Below are positions 27,598-39,595 of a DNA stretch of 64,000 nt, one piece after another. The DNA comes from Stutzerimonas nitrititolerans (GTDB taxonomy: Bacteria > Pseudomonadota > Gammaproteobacteria > Pseudomonadales > Pseudomonadaceae): positions 55,735 through 119,734 of the forward strand of contig NZ_RFFL01000005.1 of NCBI RefSeq assembly GCF_003696285.1, given 5' to 3'. Each line of letters begins with the position of its first letter. The stretch's first letter is position 1. Below the pieces are notes generated by a model. The model ran no database searches, was not told where the DNA came from, and worked only from the letters and a program-made list of their open reading frames with translations. The position numbers and the translations under genes were made by a program.

Positions 27598-28347
27598 GTG
27601 TCTAACCCTTTTTTCGAGGAAGAAGGCCCTCAGCCGCCCAAAATACTGAGGACGCCGACCGAGGTCTTCGCCCACTTGCGGCCCCTGCAGGAATACAACA
27701 CCCCGCTTCTCATTCGCTTCATCGAGCGTAATCAGCGCTACCAGAGCTTTCTCGTCGAGTTGAACCGCGAAAAAGGCTGGATCGCCCTTGACGAGCTGAT
27801 TCCCAGCGACGGCGATCGCCTGATGGCGGCCGGCGAGCCCTTTCAGATCGAAGGCTTTCATGAAGGCGCCCGCATTGCCTGGAAGAGCGACGGAACGGTT
27901 CACCCGAGCGAACTGGACGGCGCACGCTGCTATTGGGTCCCGCTGCCTGCCGAAATCACCTATCACCAGCGCCGCAACGCATTTCGCGCTCAGCCCGCAG
28001 GTCAGCGTGTCGACATTTCACTGAGCGGCAGCACACTGAAGAATCCCCTTGAAGGCAACTTGCTGGACATGTCTGCCACAGGCTGCAAACTCAGCTTCAA
28101 GGGAGACGTGCAGAGCCGCCTGCACCCCGGCCAGATATACGATCAGCTCGCGATCAAGCTGCCATTCGGCACGGTGACCAGCGCAGCCGAACTGCGCCAT
28201 GTTCTCTTCGATGAAAAGCAGAACCTGACCTTCTGCGGCTTGCGCTTCCATCAAATGAGCGGACTGGCGCAGCGCCAGATCGAACGGTTCGTATATCAGC
28301 TGCAACGAGAAGCCCGGCGAGATCAGACGAGCGACCGCTTCAGCTGA
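27598..28347 (+). CDS. flgZ: Flagellar brake protein FlgZ/YcgR (PilZ domain)
   Basis: 249 residues: an N-terminal YcgR domain (about 15-120) and a C-terminal PilZ domain (about 125-235). The c-di-GMP-binding signature is present as RRNAFR (RxxxR) and DMSATG (D/NxSxxG). On binding c-di-GMP such proteins slow the motor. The start is GTG at 27598. Downstream of flgMN, as in other pseudomonads; it ties this locus to the EAL protein and AmrZ elsewhere in the window. Confidence 0.94.
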   Translation: MSNPFFEEEGPQPPKILRTPTEVFAHLRPLQEYNTPLLIRFIERNQRYQSFLVELNREKGWIALDELIPSDGDRLMAAGEPFQIEGFHEGARIAWKSDGTVHPSELDGARCYWVPLPAEITYHQRRNAFRAQPAGQRVDISLSGSTLKNPLEGNLLDMSATGCKLSFKGDVQSRLHPGQIYDQLAIKLPFGTVTSAAELRHVLFDEKQNLTFCGLRFHQMSGLAQRQIERFVYQLQREARRDQTSDRFS

Positions 28348-28602
28348 TCGGCATTTCTCATATCACTTCGCCGGCGAGTCGCCGATGAATCAGGGCATAC
28401 ACCTGCTGCAAGTGATGTGCCGGTATGGCTGAGCGTCAGCCGCTCGGCGCGACAGCCATTACAGCTCCGCAGTGCAAGAGCAATCGGTGACCTTCGATAC
28501 TGATGACAGCCGCGCGTCGATCAGCCCGACCATGCCATGGAGGATGTCCAAGCCCATAGGCGGGCCGGCGTGAACGCTGCTGCGGTTGAAGGAATATCAA
28601 AC

Positions 28603-28679
28603 TGGCGTCCCAGGCGAGGTTCGAACTCACAACCTTCCCCTTAGGAGGGGGATGCTCTATCCAATTGAGCTACTGGGAC
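28603..28679 (-). tRNA. tRNA-Arg (anticodon CCT)
   Basis: Read on the minus strand: acceptor GTCCCAG/CTGGGAC, D arm with GCTC-AATTGGAT-AGAGC, anticodon stem TCCCC/GGGGA with loop CTCCTAA (anticodon CCT, reads AGG), T loop GTTCGAA, G discriminator and encoded CCA. All arms pair. No integrase or attachment repeat is seen nearby although such genes are frequent integration sites. Confidence 0.95.
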
Positions 28680-28949
28680 GTAGGGAAATGCGGGCCAGCA
28701 TGGTAGCGATCATTCACGCTTTTGTCATGCGTGATCGGAGTCCAAACCGGCTTACGGCGGCACCAGCAATGGACGAATGGAATGTCATTGCAAAATACCC
28801 GACCTCAGAACTGGCACCCTTGCAAAGCGCACGGACGTCATTTCGAGCATCTAACCTAAGACATTGATTCAAAAGGATAAATTCATACAGGACTTCTGGC
28901 ATAGCGCGTGCTTAAGCATAGGAAGAACACACACGCGAAGGAGACGCTC

Positions 28950-29168
28950 GTGCCGCATTCGATCTATCTACTCAGCACGATGCTGCTGGCCACAGCCGCC
29001 ATGGCGACCCAACTGCATCATTCAAAGCCAGGCATGGATCATCAGCCATCCACGGCGCAGCCACGCGATTTCGGAGCTTTCGCCACCAGTGGCGAAACCA
29101 GAACACCCATCTTCACCAGCGAGACCACGGTGATCATGTCAGCGCCCCAACAGAGGTGGGTCTTCTAA
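28950..29168 (+). CDS. Small secreted hypothetical protein, 72 aa
   Basis: A GTG start at 28950 with AAGGAG six bases upstream gives a 72-residue product with a signal peptide (SIYLLSTMLLATAAMA, cleavage about residue 17) and a short polar tail rich in His, Pro, Ser and Thr. No family is recognised. It is followed by a second small exported or membrane protein and then amrZ in the same direction. Reality rests on the ribosome site and signal peptide only. Confidence 0.5.
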   Translation: MPHSIYLLSTMLLATAAMATQLHHSKPGMDHQPSTAQPRDFGAFATSGETRTPIFTSETTVIMSAPQQRWVF

Positions 29169-29210
29169 CATCAGCTCGCCCTCAATCCAGGGCCCGCAGG
29201 AGAGATCGAG

Positions 29211-29396
29211 ATGTCCAAATCTGCCTTGTGCTTTCTGAGTCTCACGTTGATCTGCAGCGCAGTCACATTTGCTGACGCCACGAGCATGCCATTTTGGGAA
29301 ATGGCCGCCAAAGCAGGCATCGGCATTTTCGGCCTGCTGTTCGTCGCTTCGCTGTTCGTCGGAAGGCGCATCAAGTTCGATCCGGTATTGCGCTAG
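29211..29396 (+). CDS. Small membrane protein, 61 aa, unknown function
   Basis: GGAGAG lies 5 bases before ATG 29211. The product has an N-terminal signal sequence ([18 protein letters not shown]) and one transmembrane segment ([17 protein letters not shown]) followed by a basic tail ([10 protein letters not shown]). No family recognised. Its position between the tRNA-Arg and amrZ suggests it may be expressed with the preceding small gene. Confidence 0.55.
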   Translation: MSKSALCFLSLTLICSAVTFADATSMPFWEMAAKAGIGIFGLLFVASLFVGRRIKFDPVLR

Positions 29397-29519
29397 CACC
29401 GTCAGACCGGGCGGTAGTTCACAATGCAGGCACAATGACACTACAACGCCTTTACTATTCCTGAGGTCGACGTATCATTGGCGCCAGCAAGCCGTCTTTC
29501 AACTTTTTACACAGCCTGG

Positions 29520-29547
29520 GAACAGTTCCTGCTGTTTGGTTGTCAGA
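29520..29547 (+). promoter_or_regulatory. Possible AlgU (sigma22/sigmaE-type) promoter of amrZ
   Basis: GAACAG, 17 bases, then TCAGA partly matches the extracytoplasmic-stress consensus GAACTT-N16/17-TCtgA. amrZ is AlgU-controlled in P. aeruginosa, which makes the position plausible, but the match is incomplete. Confidence 0.35.
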
Positions 29548-29601
29548 CCGGTGACAGAACGGCAATACGCCACCATCGCTCACCTGACTAACCGGTTTAA
29601 T

Positions 29602-29928
29602 ATGCGACCTATGAAACAGGCAGTTTACTCCAGCCGAACGGCTGACAAGTTCGTGGTTCGACTTCCCGATGGCATGCGTGAACGCATCGCTGAGGTCGCA
29701 CGCAACCATCATCGCAGCATGAATTCGGAGATCATCGCTCGTCTGGAGCAAAGCCTTCTGCAGGAAGGAGCACTGGGTGATGAGCTGAACATGCGCCTGG
29801 ACAGCCCAGAGCTGTCACTGCATGAACGCGAACTGCTGCAGCGTTTCCGGCAGCTGGCTCATCGGCAGCAGAATGCGCTGGTAGCCCTGATCGCACAGGA
29901 TGTGGAAATGGCCCGCGAGGACGATTGA
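29602..29928 (+). CDS. amrZ: Ribbon-helix-helix regulator AmrZ (AlgZ)
   Basis: 108 residues with start [20 protein letters not shown]. The N-terminal arm and ribbon ([20 protein letters not shown]) and helix pair ([19 protein letters not shown]) form an Arc-type DNA-binding domain. The C-terminal [15 protein letters not shown] segment is the tetramerisation part of AmrZ, and the sequence closely resembles P. aeruginosa AmrZ as I recall it. AmrZ governs alginate, c-di-GMP enzymes, pili and flagella in pseudomonads, so it may act on other genes of this window (inference). Confidence 0.92.
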   Translation: MRPMKQAVYSSRTADKFVVRLPDGMRERIAEVARNHHRSMNSEIIARLEQSLLQEGALGDELNMRLDSPELSLHERELLQRFRQLAHRQQNALVALIAQDVEMAREDD

Positions 29929-29964
29929 AACGCGAACCGTCGCAACTGCCTGAAGCAAGACCAC

Positions 29965-29995
29965 AAACGCCCCGATGATTCGGGGCGTTTTATTT
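29965..29995. terminator. Terminator between amrZ and mgtE (convergent)
   Basis: AAACGCCCCGA (29965-29975) pairs with TCGGGGCGTTT (29980-29990) and continues TATTT on the plus strand. Serves amrZ chiefly. Confidence 0.85.
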
Positions 29996-30055
29996 GGTGA
30001 GAAAGAAAGCTGTGCGGCCTGCAATCCGGCGCCTCGATGGCCGAGGCCGCCAGCA

Positions 30056-31498
30056 TCAGAGAAGGAAAACCGTCGCCAGGCCCAGGAAGATGAAAAAGCC
30101 TCCGCTGTCCGTCATCGCGGTGATCATGACACTGGAGCCCAGCGCCGGATCCCGCCCCAAGCGCGCCAATGTCATGGGAATCAACACGCCCATCAACGCA
30201 GCCAGCAACAGGTTGAGCGTCATCGCCGCAGTCATCACCAGACCGAGCGACCAGCTGTCATAGAGCCAATACACCACAAGCCCTATCACACCGCCCCAGA
30301 TCAGCCCATTGAGCAAGCCGACGCCCGCCTCCTTGCGCAGCAGTCGCGTACTGTTGCCGGTGCCGATCTGGTCCAGCGCCATGGCCCGTACGATCATGGT
30401 GATCGTCTGGTTTCCGGAATTGCCACCAATACCGGCCACGATCGGCATCAGCGCGGCCAGGGCCACCAGTTTCTCGATCGAACCATCGAACAGGCCGATC
30501 ACTCGCGAGGCGACGAACGCCGTGACCAGGTTGACGGCCAGCCAGGCCCAGCGGTTGCGCAGCGATTTCCAGACGGAGGCGAAGATATCCTCTTCTTCGC
30601 GCAGACCCGCCATGCTCAGGACTTCGCTCTCGCTCTCCTCACGAATCAGGTCGACCATCTCGTCGATGGTCAGACGCCCGATAAGCTTGCCGCTCTTGTC
30701 CACCACGGGGGTGGAAACCAGGTCATAACGCTCGAATGCCTGAGCCGCCTCATAGGCATCTTCATCTGGGTGGAAGGTCACCGGATCGCTGGCCATCACT
30801 TCAGCGACCTGCTTTTCAGGATCGTTGACCAGTAGGCGCTTGATCGGCAATACGCCCTTGAGCACGCCGTCGTAGTCGACGACGAACAGTTTGTCGGTAT
30901 GCCCCGGTAGCTCCTTGAGCCGCCGCAGATAGCGCAACACCACTTCCAGGCTGACGTCTTCGCGGATGGTCACCATCTCGAAGTCCATCAACGCGCCGAC
31001 CTGGTCCTCCTCGTAGGACAGCGCCGAGCGAACCCGCTCGCGCTGCTGCGCATCGAGGGTTTCCATAAGCTCGTGAACGACGTCGCGAGGCAGCTCTGCG
31101 GCGAGATCCGCGAGCTCGTCAGCATCCAGATCCTTGGCGGCCGCCAGGATCTCGTGATCGTCCATGTCGGCGATCAGCGTCTCGCGCACCGCATCGGAGA
31201 CCTCGAGCAGGATATCGCCATCGCGCTCGGACTTGACCAGTTGCCAGACGGTCAAGCGATCGTCCAGCGGGAGCGCCTCGAGAATATGCGCGACGTCCGC
31301 CGGGTGCAGCACCTCTAGCTTGCGCTGCAGCTCGACCAGATTCTGACGATGCACCAAGTTCTCGACCCGCTCCTGGTGCTGTCCTTCCTGGCGGTGCGCC
31401 AGATCCTCGACGAGCCTGTGGCGATGCAACAGCTCGACGACCTGCGCCAGACGATCCTGGAGACTTTCTTGTGGCTTCTTTGCTTCTACTTCAGTCAT
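30056..31498 (-). CDS. mgtE: Magnesium transporter MgtE
   Basis: 480 residues. An N-terminal acidic superhelical MgtE_N domain (to about 140), a CBS pair (about 145-270) and five transmembrane helices at the C-terminus with the pore segment PIVAGIGGNSGNQT and the late motif DSGGFFIFLGLA. A Mg-gated inner-membrane channel by family. ATG 31498 starts MTEVEAKKPQ. The leader upstream shows no riboswitch that I recognise. Confidence 0.94.
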   Translation of the reverse strand: MTEVEAKKPQESLQDRLAQVVELLHRHRLVEDLAHRQEGQHQERVENLVHRQNLVELQRKLEVLHPADVAHILEALPLDDRLTVWQLVKSERDGDILLEVSDAVRETLIADMDDHEILAAAKDLDADELADLAAELPRDVVHELMETLDAQQRERVRSALSYEEDQVGALMDFEMVTIREDVSLEVVLRYLRRLKELPGHTDKLFVVDYDGVLKGVLPIKRLLVNDPEKQVAEVMASDPVTFHPDEDAYEAAQAFERYDLVSTPVVDKSGKLIGRLTIDEMVDLIREESESEVLSMAGLREEEDIFASVWKSLRNRWAWLAVNLVTAFVASRVIGLFDGSIEKLVALAALMPIVAGIGGNSGNQTITMIVRAMALDQIGTGNSTRLLRKEAGVGLLNGLIWGGVIGLVVYWLYDSWSLGLVMTAAMTLNLLLAALMGVLIPMTLARLGRDPALGSSVMITAMTDSGGFFIFLGLATVFLL

Positions 31499-31860
31499 GG
31501 CGCACTCCACCCCCAGCGGCGGAACACGCCAGGGGATCAATCATTGGCAAGCGAAAATATTGAGCGACTACTGGGCAAATCCATGAAGGAGGGTTCCAAC
31601 GGCCCCTTTGGGCGGATAGCGCAATCATAGCATCGCCGATGCCAGGCCCGAACGCTGAAATGCAAGCAATACAATCGTTTGCGTGCAATACGAGCCTATT
31701 TTCCTCGCGCACACCGCAGCGGCTTACTGTCGACGCATTCACGCTACGACAAGGCACGGCTGCGCTACGAGAAAATTATCCGTCGGGGTCTGTTAAGGTT
31801 TCGCTACCGGTCAAGGCGACTCGACCGAGGCATCCCATCGATCGTCAAGGAGGACGACCC
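31499..31860. other. Divergent intergenic region, mgtE / DUF4124 gene
   Basis: 362 bases between the two divergent starts. I see no gene, no tRNA and no clear sigma-factor site. It must hold the promoters of both genes; AAGGAGG is the ribosome site of the plus-strand gene. Confidence 0.5.
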
Positions 31861-32361
31861 ATGCGAACACTGCTATCCGGCGCCACCCTCTGCGCCCTGC
31901 TCCTGGCCAGCCCCACTCATGCCGCCAGCGTCTACCGCTGCGTTGACGAGACCGGGCACGTCACCTTCACTCGTCAGGGCTGCGCGCCCAGCCAGACCGC
32001 GCAGGTGCAAAACGCTTTCAACCCCACGCCGGGTTCGGGAAAAGCCACTCGAATGGCAGAGCCCTCATCGCAACAGGCCAAACGGCAACGCAAGCATGCT
32101 GATACGGGAGCCACGCTGACGGTGGTCGGCGAACAGGACGATGGCTGCGGCAACCTGTTGACACAGCAGGCTCGACGCAAGGCCATTGTCGAGCAGCAGG
32201 TCCGTGCCGGCATGACCCGCGCAGATATCGAAAGCGCTCTGGGCAGGCCCGACACCATTACCAGCAACAACGGACAGACACGGTACCGCTACAGCGCCCA
32301 GAAAGGCCGATCCAGAAGCGTGAGTTTCGATGAGAACGGATGCGTTCGTGTAAAAAACTGA
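31861..32361 (+). CDS. DUF4124-containing periplasmic protein
   Basis: 166 residues: signal peptide MRTLLSGATLCALLLASPTHA, then a DUF4124 segment (SVYRCVDETGHVTFTRQGC), a charged linker, and a C-terminal part with VRAGMTRADIESALGRPD that resembles SmpA/OmlA-type modules. Four cysteines could form disulfides. Perfect AAGGAGG precedes the ATG. No function is established for this family. Confidence 0.75.
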   Translation: MRTLLSGATLCALLLASPTHAASVYRCVDETGHVTFTRQGCAPSQTAQVQNAFNPTPGSGKATRMAEPSSQQAKRQRKHADTGATLTVVGEQDDGCGNLLTQQARRKAIVEQQVRAGMTRADIESALGRPDTITSNNGQTRYRYSAQKGRSRSVSFDENGCVRVKN

Positions 32362-32376
32362 CTCGACCCAGAAATG

Positions 32377-32407
32377 AAAAAGGGCCTGCATTTCTGCAGG
32401 CCCTTTT
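32377..32407. terminator. Bidirectional terminator, DUF4124 gene / tRNA cluster
   Basis: AAAAGGGCCTGCA (32378-32390) pairs with TGCAGGCCCTTTT (32395-32407); T-rich on both strands. It ends both the DUF4124 gene and the minus-strand tRNA transcript. Confidence 0.88.
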
Positions 32408-32412
32408 CAATT

Positions 32413-32489
32413 TGGCGGACTCAGGAGGATTCGAACCTCCGACCGCTCGGTTCGTAGCCGAGTACTCTATCCAGCTGAGCTATGAGTCC
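32413..32489 (-). tRNA. tRNA-Arg (anticodon ACG), copy 1
   Basis: Minus strand: acceptor GGACTCA/TGAGTCC, anticodon loop CTACGAA (ACG, wobble inosine after deamination), T loop GTTCGAA, G discriminator, encoded CCA. Identical to copy 2 except for the second acceptor base pair. Confidence 0.96.
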
Positions 32490-32560
32490 ATCTTGCGCTT
32501 TTAGACCAGATCACCCCTGGTTACAGCAGCCAACCGCGTTGCCGCGATTCGCTTCGTTAA

Positions 32561-32637
32561 TGGCGCACTCAGGAGGATTCGAACCTCCGACCGCTCGGTT
32601 CGTAGCCGAGTACTCTATCCAGCTGAGCTATGAGTGC
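32561..32637 (-). tRNA. tRNA-Arg (anticodon ACG), copy 2
   Basis: Minus strand: acceptor GCACTCA/TGAGTGC, same anticodon loop CTACGAA and body as copy 1, encoded CCA. Only the 2:71 pair differs (C-G instead of G-C), a compensated change. Confidence 0.96.
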
Positions 32638-32744
32638 GCTGAGGGTGCGCATTATAAGTTCATGATTTTCTTGGTCAAGCACTTTGCTTTGATAGTTTCG
32701 ATCAGTGCAAAGCGCCAGAAACCAAACCACTAACTCGACAATGC

Positions 32745-32839
<95 letters not shown>

Positions 32840-32901
32840 GCAACACGGGGCGCATAATACCCATCTTTACCCCGCTTGCAAAGCCAAAAATCGGATAAAA
32901 A

Positions 32902-33087
32902 TTAATGGCTTGGTTCCTGGTCCTTCTCTTTCTGGATCCGCTGGTAAATCTCCTCGCGATGCACCGCAACCTCCTTGGGAGCATTCACGCCTATACGCAC
33001 TTGGTTACCCTTGACGCCCAGCACGGTGACAGTCACATCGTCACCCACCATCAGGGTCTCTCCGACCCGGCGAGTCAGAATCAGCAT
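32902..33087 (-). CDS. rsmA: Carbon storage/translational regulator RsmA (CsrA)
   Basis: 61 residues beginning [20 protein letters not shown], essentially the canonical CsrA/RsmA sequence, with [19 protein letters not shown] containing the RNA-contacting Arg44 region. It binds GGA motifs in leaders and represses or stabilises transcripts for secondary metabolism, biofilm and motility. Upstream of tRNA-Ser and downstream of lysC. Confidence 0.97.
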   Translation of the reverse strand: MLILTRRVGETLMVGDDVTVTVLGVKGNQVRIGVNAPKEVAVHREEIYQRIQKEKDQEPSH

Positions 33088-33236
33088 TCCTTTCTCCTTA
33101 AACGGATTCAGTTCAGTAAGCAGTCTGCAAAATTAAAAACGGATAATGTTCCGTGGGACATGGAGCCTTGCGCCTTCACCAACTATTGACCAGCCGGGAT
33201 GAGCCTAAAGTTCCTTTGGTACCGCTCGATACGACA

Positions 33237-33261
33237 GAAGGCGCGTGTTAGACGCGCCTTC
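33237..33261 (-). terminator. Hairpin after lysC
   Basis: GAAGGCGCGT (33237-33246) pairs with ACGCGCCTTC (33252-33261) just after the lysC stop on the minus strand. No strong U-tract follows, so it may be a processing or partial termination hairpin before rsmA. Confidence 0.5.
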
Positions 33262-33268
33262 ACCCTCT

Positions 33269-34504
33269 TCACTCTGCTGTGCCAGCCGGAGCGTCCAGCT
33301 CGAACGCGGTATGCAGCGCTCGCACCGCCAGCTCGAGGTACTTCTCCTCGATCACTACCGACACCTTGATTTCCGAAGTGGAAATCATCTGGATATTGAT
33401 GTTCTCCTTGGCCAGCGCCTCGAACATGCGGCTGGCCACTCCCGCGTGCGAGCGCATGCCGACACCCACGATGGAAACCTTGGCGATATCGGTGTCACCG
33501 ATAACTTCCCGGGCGCCGATCTCGCGCGCAGTGCTCTCCAGGATCTGGAGCCCGTTCTGGTAATCGTTGCGATGCACCGTGAAGGTGAAGTCCGTGGTGT
33601 TATCGTGCGCGACGTTCTGCACGATCATATCCACCTCGACATTGGCAGAGCTGATCGGCCCGAGAATCTTGAATGCCACGCCGGGTGTATCCGGCACACC
33701 ACGGATCGTCAGCTTGGCCTCGTCACGGTTGAAGGCGATGCCGGAAATGATGGGCTGTTCCATGGAGTCCTCTTCATCAAGGGTAATGAGGGTTCCCGGA
33801 CCCTCCTGAAAGCTGTGCAGCACGCGCAGGGGCACGCTGTACTTGCCGGCGAATTCGACTGCGCGGATCTGCAGCACCTTGGAGCCGAGGCTGGCCATTT
33901 CCAGCATTTCCTCGAAGGTGATGCGATCCAGGCGCTGGGCCTTGGCGACCACACGCGGATCGGTGGTGTAGACGCCATCGACGTCCGTATAGATCTGGCA
34001 TTCGTCGGCCTTGAGTGCCGCCGCCAACGCCACGCCCGTGGTATCGGAACCGCCACGTCCCAGGGTGGTGATGTTGCCCTGATCGTCGACGCCCTGGAAA
34101 CCGGCCACCACGACCACCCGGCCCGCTTCCAGATCGCGACGGATGTTCTGTGCGTCGATCTGCAGGATTCTCGCCTTGCCGTGGGCACTGTCGGTGTGGA
34201 TACGCACCTGATTGCCCGTGTAGGAAACGGCGGGCACGTCGACCTTGATCAGGGCCATGGCCAGCAGGGCGATGGTCACCTGCTCGCCCGTTGAGACCAT
34301 AACGTCCAGCTCACGCGGCACCGGCTGATCACTGATCTGCCTGGCGAGATCGATCAGGCGATTGGTCTCTCCGCTCATGGCCGAAACCACCACGACGATA
34401 TCGTCACCGTTATCGCGGAATTTCTTGACCTTTGCCGCCACCTGCTCGATGCGCTCGACGGAGCCCACCGAGGTTCCTCCAAACTTCTGTACGATCAACG
34501 CCAT
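33269..34504 (-). CDS. lysC: Aspartate kinase LysC
   Basis: 411 residues; phosphorylates aspartate in the first step to lysine, threonine and methionine. The kinase domain opens VQKFGGTSVGSVERI, and two ACT domains (about 265-400) supply allosteric control by lysine/threonine. It is not fused to homoserine dehydrogenase. Lies between alaS and rsmA on the same strand. No lysine riboswitch fold is evident in the 122-base gap upstream. Confidence 0.96.
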   Translation of the reverse strand: MALIVQKFGGTSVGSVERIEQVAAKVKKFRDNGDDIVVVVSAMSGETNRLIDLARQISDQPVPRELDVMVSTGEQVTIALLAMALIKVDVPAVSYTGNQVRIHTDSAHGKARILQIDAQNIRRDLEAGRVVVVAGFQGVDDQGNITTLGRGGSDTTGVALAAALKADECQIYTDVDGVYTTDPRVVAKAQRLDRITFEEMLEMASLGSKVLQIRAVEFAGKYSVPLRVLHSFQEGPGTLITLDEEDSMEQPIISGIAFNRDEAKLTIRGVPDTPGVAFKILGPISSANVEVDMIVQNVAHDNTTDFTFTVHRNDYQNGLQILESTAREIGAREVIGDTDIAKVSIVGVGMRSHAGVASRMFEALAKENINIQMISTSEIKVSVVIEEKYLELAVRALHTAFELDAPAGTAE

Positions 34505-34626
34505 TTCATCGCCGCCTAAGCCCTTCTAGGGCGCTCATTAAACATTCAACCCCCCGCACTGCCAAGGTCCGGTCCAGCAACGGTCGAGCCCTCATAGCCG
34601 CTCGCCCGAGCGTGCCGGTCTCTGCT

Positions 34627-37251
<2,625 letters not shown>

Positions 37252-37465
37252 AGTTTTCTTCCAGAGGACTGCGGCCGAACGGCTGCAAAACGACACGGCG
37301 AGGCGGAGCCGGTTCGCAACTACCCAGGCGGATAGCCGGCAAAGAGCCGCATTATATCGGCCCTGCGCGCTGGGTATAGGGGATAAAGGCGATTGAATCC
37401 AGCTATTCGACGGTGATCGCGCACTGTGCATGGGCGGCAGGGGAAAACGCTGCCGCAACGAGACC

Positions 37466-38686
37466 TCAACGCAGCAATTTTGTATCGAGCACCTTGGAAC
37501 CGGTACCCAGCAGCGTTTCGGTAATGTCGATGAAGTCCTGCGTGGTGGCCTTGTCCAGCCGCATCAGGCCACGCGCGACGTCGTCCAGCGAATGCCGGCC
37601 CTTGCTGCCCTGGCGGATTTCCTTGTCCAGCTCCTGCAACAGCAGCACCGCCCTCGCGGTAACCGGCCCGGTGGAGCTCTCCGTGCGCAGGCTGCTGACC
37701 TTGCGGCTCCACTTCGTCAGGCGCTCGCGCACCGCCTGATAGCGGTCCTCGCTCATCCCACCGGCGCGCCGGACCAGTTCGATGGCGTAGTACTCGGCCA
37801 GACCTTCGCTGATCCAGTCGCTGCGATCGGCATCGGTAATGCGGCTGAAAACGTGGACGAGCTCATGCACCAGCGAGCTGGTGCCGTTCTCGCTGACCAG
37901 GGGGCGGTCGGCATGCATGAACAGCGAATTGGGGCCGGACAGGCCGCCGCGCCACATGGGATCGCCGGCACCGACAATGAGCAATTTCTTCGGGTCACGG
38001 GGGAAGACGTGCTGCACCTCCGGCCAGACGAAGGTCAGCAGGGTAAGGATATCCATCCGCCGCATGCCCTCGCCCACCGGGGCGACAACGGCGACATCGG
38101 TCTCACCCAGCCTGGCGCGGCGACTGCCCAGCTTGCCGGCGAGCATCCAGCCGGTGGGGCGGTCGAATTGGCGTTCGGGGTTGTCCACCCGGAAGCGATT
38201 CTTGCCGATCCGCGGCCAACCGGTTTCGATGCTTTTCCAGCCTTTGGGCAGGTCGAAGCCGATGCGTGCGACCAGCACGATGCCATCGCGCTCGTCGAGC
38301 TTGGCCGCCGGCACCAGGTCGTCGCCTCGAAACAACGCCCAGTCTTCGGTCATGCGCGCATCGAAGGCGCCGTTATCGCGCTGATGGGTGATACGGACCC
38401 GGTAGCTCAGGCTGGACTTGCCCTTGCCCGGCCGCCAGATACCTCGTTCAGGCACTTCCTGCAGCCATTCACCATCGGCGCTGAAATCGCTGTAGGCGCC
38501 CTCATCGCCCAGGTTGAAGTCCAGGCTGCGCACCGCTTCGCCCTCCTCCAGCGTCAGGCGAACCTCGGCCTGATCCTGCTCCGGCAGAAAGCGCACCTGA
38601 TAATCCAGGTCGATCCGCTTGGCGGCCTGGGCGTGGATACTGCTCAGAAGCAGGACAGCAAACAGCGATAACAGGCGGACAAACAT
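37466..38686 (-). CDS. Secreted M1-like (gluzincin) metallopeptidase
   Basis: 406 residues with signal peptide [22 protein letters not shown] zinc motif HELVH (274-278) is followed 16 residues later by Glu294 in [11 protein letters not shown], the HExxH-E arrangement of gluzincins. The N-terminal ~200 residues are beta-rich like M1 peptidases, but the exopeptidase GAMEN motif is not visible. Substrate unknown. Conserved in Pseudomonas as far as I recall but not characterised. Confidence 0.75.
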   Translation of the reverse strand: MFVRLLSLFAVLLLSSIHAQAAKRIDLDYQVRFLPEQDQAEVRLTLEEGEAVRSLDFNLGDEGAYSDFSADGEWLQEVPERGIWRPGKGKSSLSYRVRITHQRDNGAFDARMTEDWALFRGDDLVPAAKLDERDGIVLVARIGFDLPKGWKSIETGWPRIGKNRFRVDNPERQFDRPTGWMLAGKLGSRRARLGETDVAVVAPVGEGMRRMDILTLLTFVWPEVQHVFPRDPKKLLIVGAGDPMWRGGLSGPNSLFMHADRPLVSENGTSSLVHELVHVFSRITDADRSDWISEGLAEYYAIELVRRAGGMSEDRYQAVRERLTKWSRKVSSLRTESSTGPVTARAVLLLQELDKEIRQGSKGRHSLDDVARGLMRLDKATTQDFIDITETLLGTGSKVLDTKLLR

Positions 38687-38740
38687 GCAGGCAGCTCCGG
38701 AATCAGGGATTTTGCTAAGACGACGCCACGCGGGGTTGAT

Positions 38741-39190
38741 TCAACCGGCGCGAAAGATCAGGTGGTCTTCCCAATCCTCATCGGCAACGCTGCCCTCGGC
38801 GATCATCCGACCGGCCTGGGAAATGCGCTCGGCGTGTACCGCATCGGGATCGCCGCAGACCAGGTGGTGCCAGAGTGGCAAGTCCTTGCCCTCGGCCACC
38901 AGGCGATAGCTGCAGGTAGGCGGCAGCCATTTGAATTGCGCGGCATCCGCGGCGGTGAGCTGGATGCAATCCGGTACGCTCGCGCGCCGATTCGGATAAT
39001 CCGTGCAGCGGCAGCTTTCAAGGTCGAGCAATTTGCAGGCGATGCGCGTGTAGTAGACGCTGCCGTCCTCTTCGTCCTCGAGCTTCTGCAGGCAGCACAG
39101 GCCGCAGCCGTCACACAGCGACTCCCATTCGCTCGCATCCAGCTCGGTAAGGGGCTTGCGCCGCCAGAAGGGTTCGACTTTCGCTGCCAT
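38741..39190 (-). CDS. ycgN: YcgN-family cysteine cluster protein (UPF0260)
   Basis: 149 residues. The family hallmark is a set of cysteines: [11 protein letters not shown] (about 25-35), [19 protein letters not shown], and later CSYRL and CGDP. Such clusters probably bind metal or an Fe-S centre; function is unassigned. It lies 112 bases after ycgL in the same direction, in a rnd-ycgL-ycgN run known from other gamma-proteobacteria. Confidence 0.88.
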   Translation of the reverse strand: MAAKVEPFWRRKPLTELDASEWESLCDGCGLCCLQKLEDEEDGSVYYTRIACKLLDLESCRCTDYPNRRASVPDCIQLTAADAAQFKWLPPTCSYRLVAEGKDLPLWHHLVCGDPDAVHAERISQAGRMIAEGSVADEDWEDHLIFRAG

Positions 39191-39301
39191 GGGACCGTCA
39201 TCACGAATGGAAAGGCGCGAGTCTAGCCATTGCGCTGCAAGGGGCCAAGCATGCCCCGTGGATACGGCCCTCGAGCCGACATTCGGCCTGTCACGCGTCG
39301 T

Positions 39302-39595
39302 TCAAAGTGGATCGTTACGTCGCAGCAATTCTTCTGGAAGATGCTCGATGTATTCGTCCTCCGCAGGCGGCATCTGCAGGTGATAGCCCTGCTTTTCGAG
39401 ATTCGCCAGGACTGTTGCGATGTCCTCCCGGGCCAGTTTGCGCTCGGGCGTCAGGACGAGATCGAAGGCATGCTGCGGCGGGCCGAACGCCGCCAACAGC
39501 GCTTCCGGCACACGCGTCAGCGCTTCGCTGCGCTCGACGTAGAGGTACATCTCGTTCCGACGTGGGCTTTTGTAGATTGAGCAGAGGCGTTTCAT
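39302..39595 (-). CDS. ycgL: YcgL domain protein
   Basis: 97 residues, start [20 protein letters not shown], the YcgL (DUF709) fold. The ATG overlaps the RNase D stop (ATGA), so the genes are coupled. E. coli YcgL function is unclear; RNA-related activity has been suggested but cannot be read from the sequence. Confidence 0.88.
   Translation of the reverse strand: MKRLCSIYKSPRRNEMYLYVERSEALTRVPEALLAAFGPPQHAFDLVLTPERKLAREDIATVLANLEKQGYHLQMPPAEDEYIEHLPEELLRRNDPL

Noticed and set aside
28603..28679. tRNA-Arg(CCT) as attachment site of an integrated element
   Set aside because: No integrase, no direct repeat of the tRNA 3' end, and flanking genes are normal core genes.
33090..34626. Lysine riboswitch before lysC, or a riboswitch before mgtE
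   Set aside because: The available gaps (122 bases before lysC, 362 before mgtE) show no recognisable conserved core; I cannot support either.
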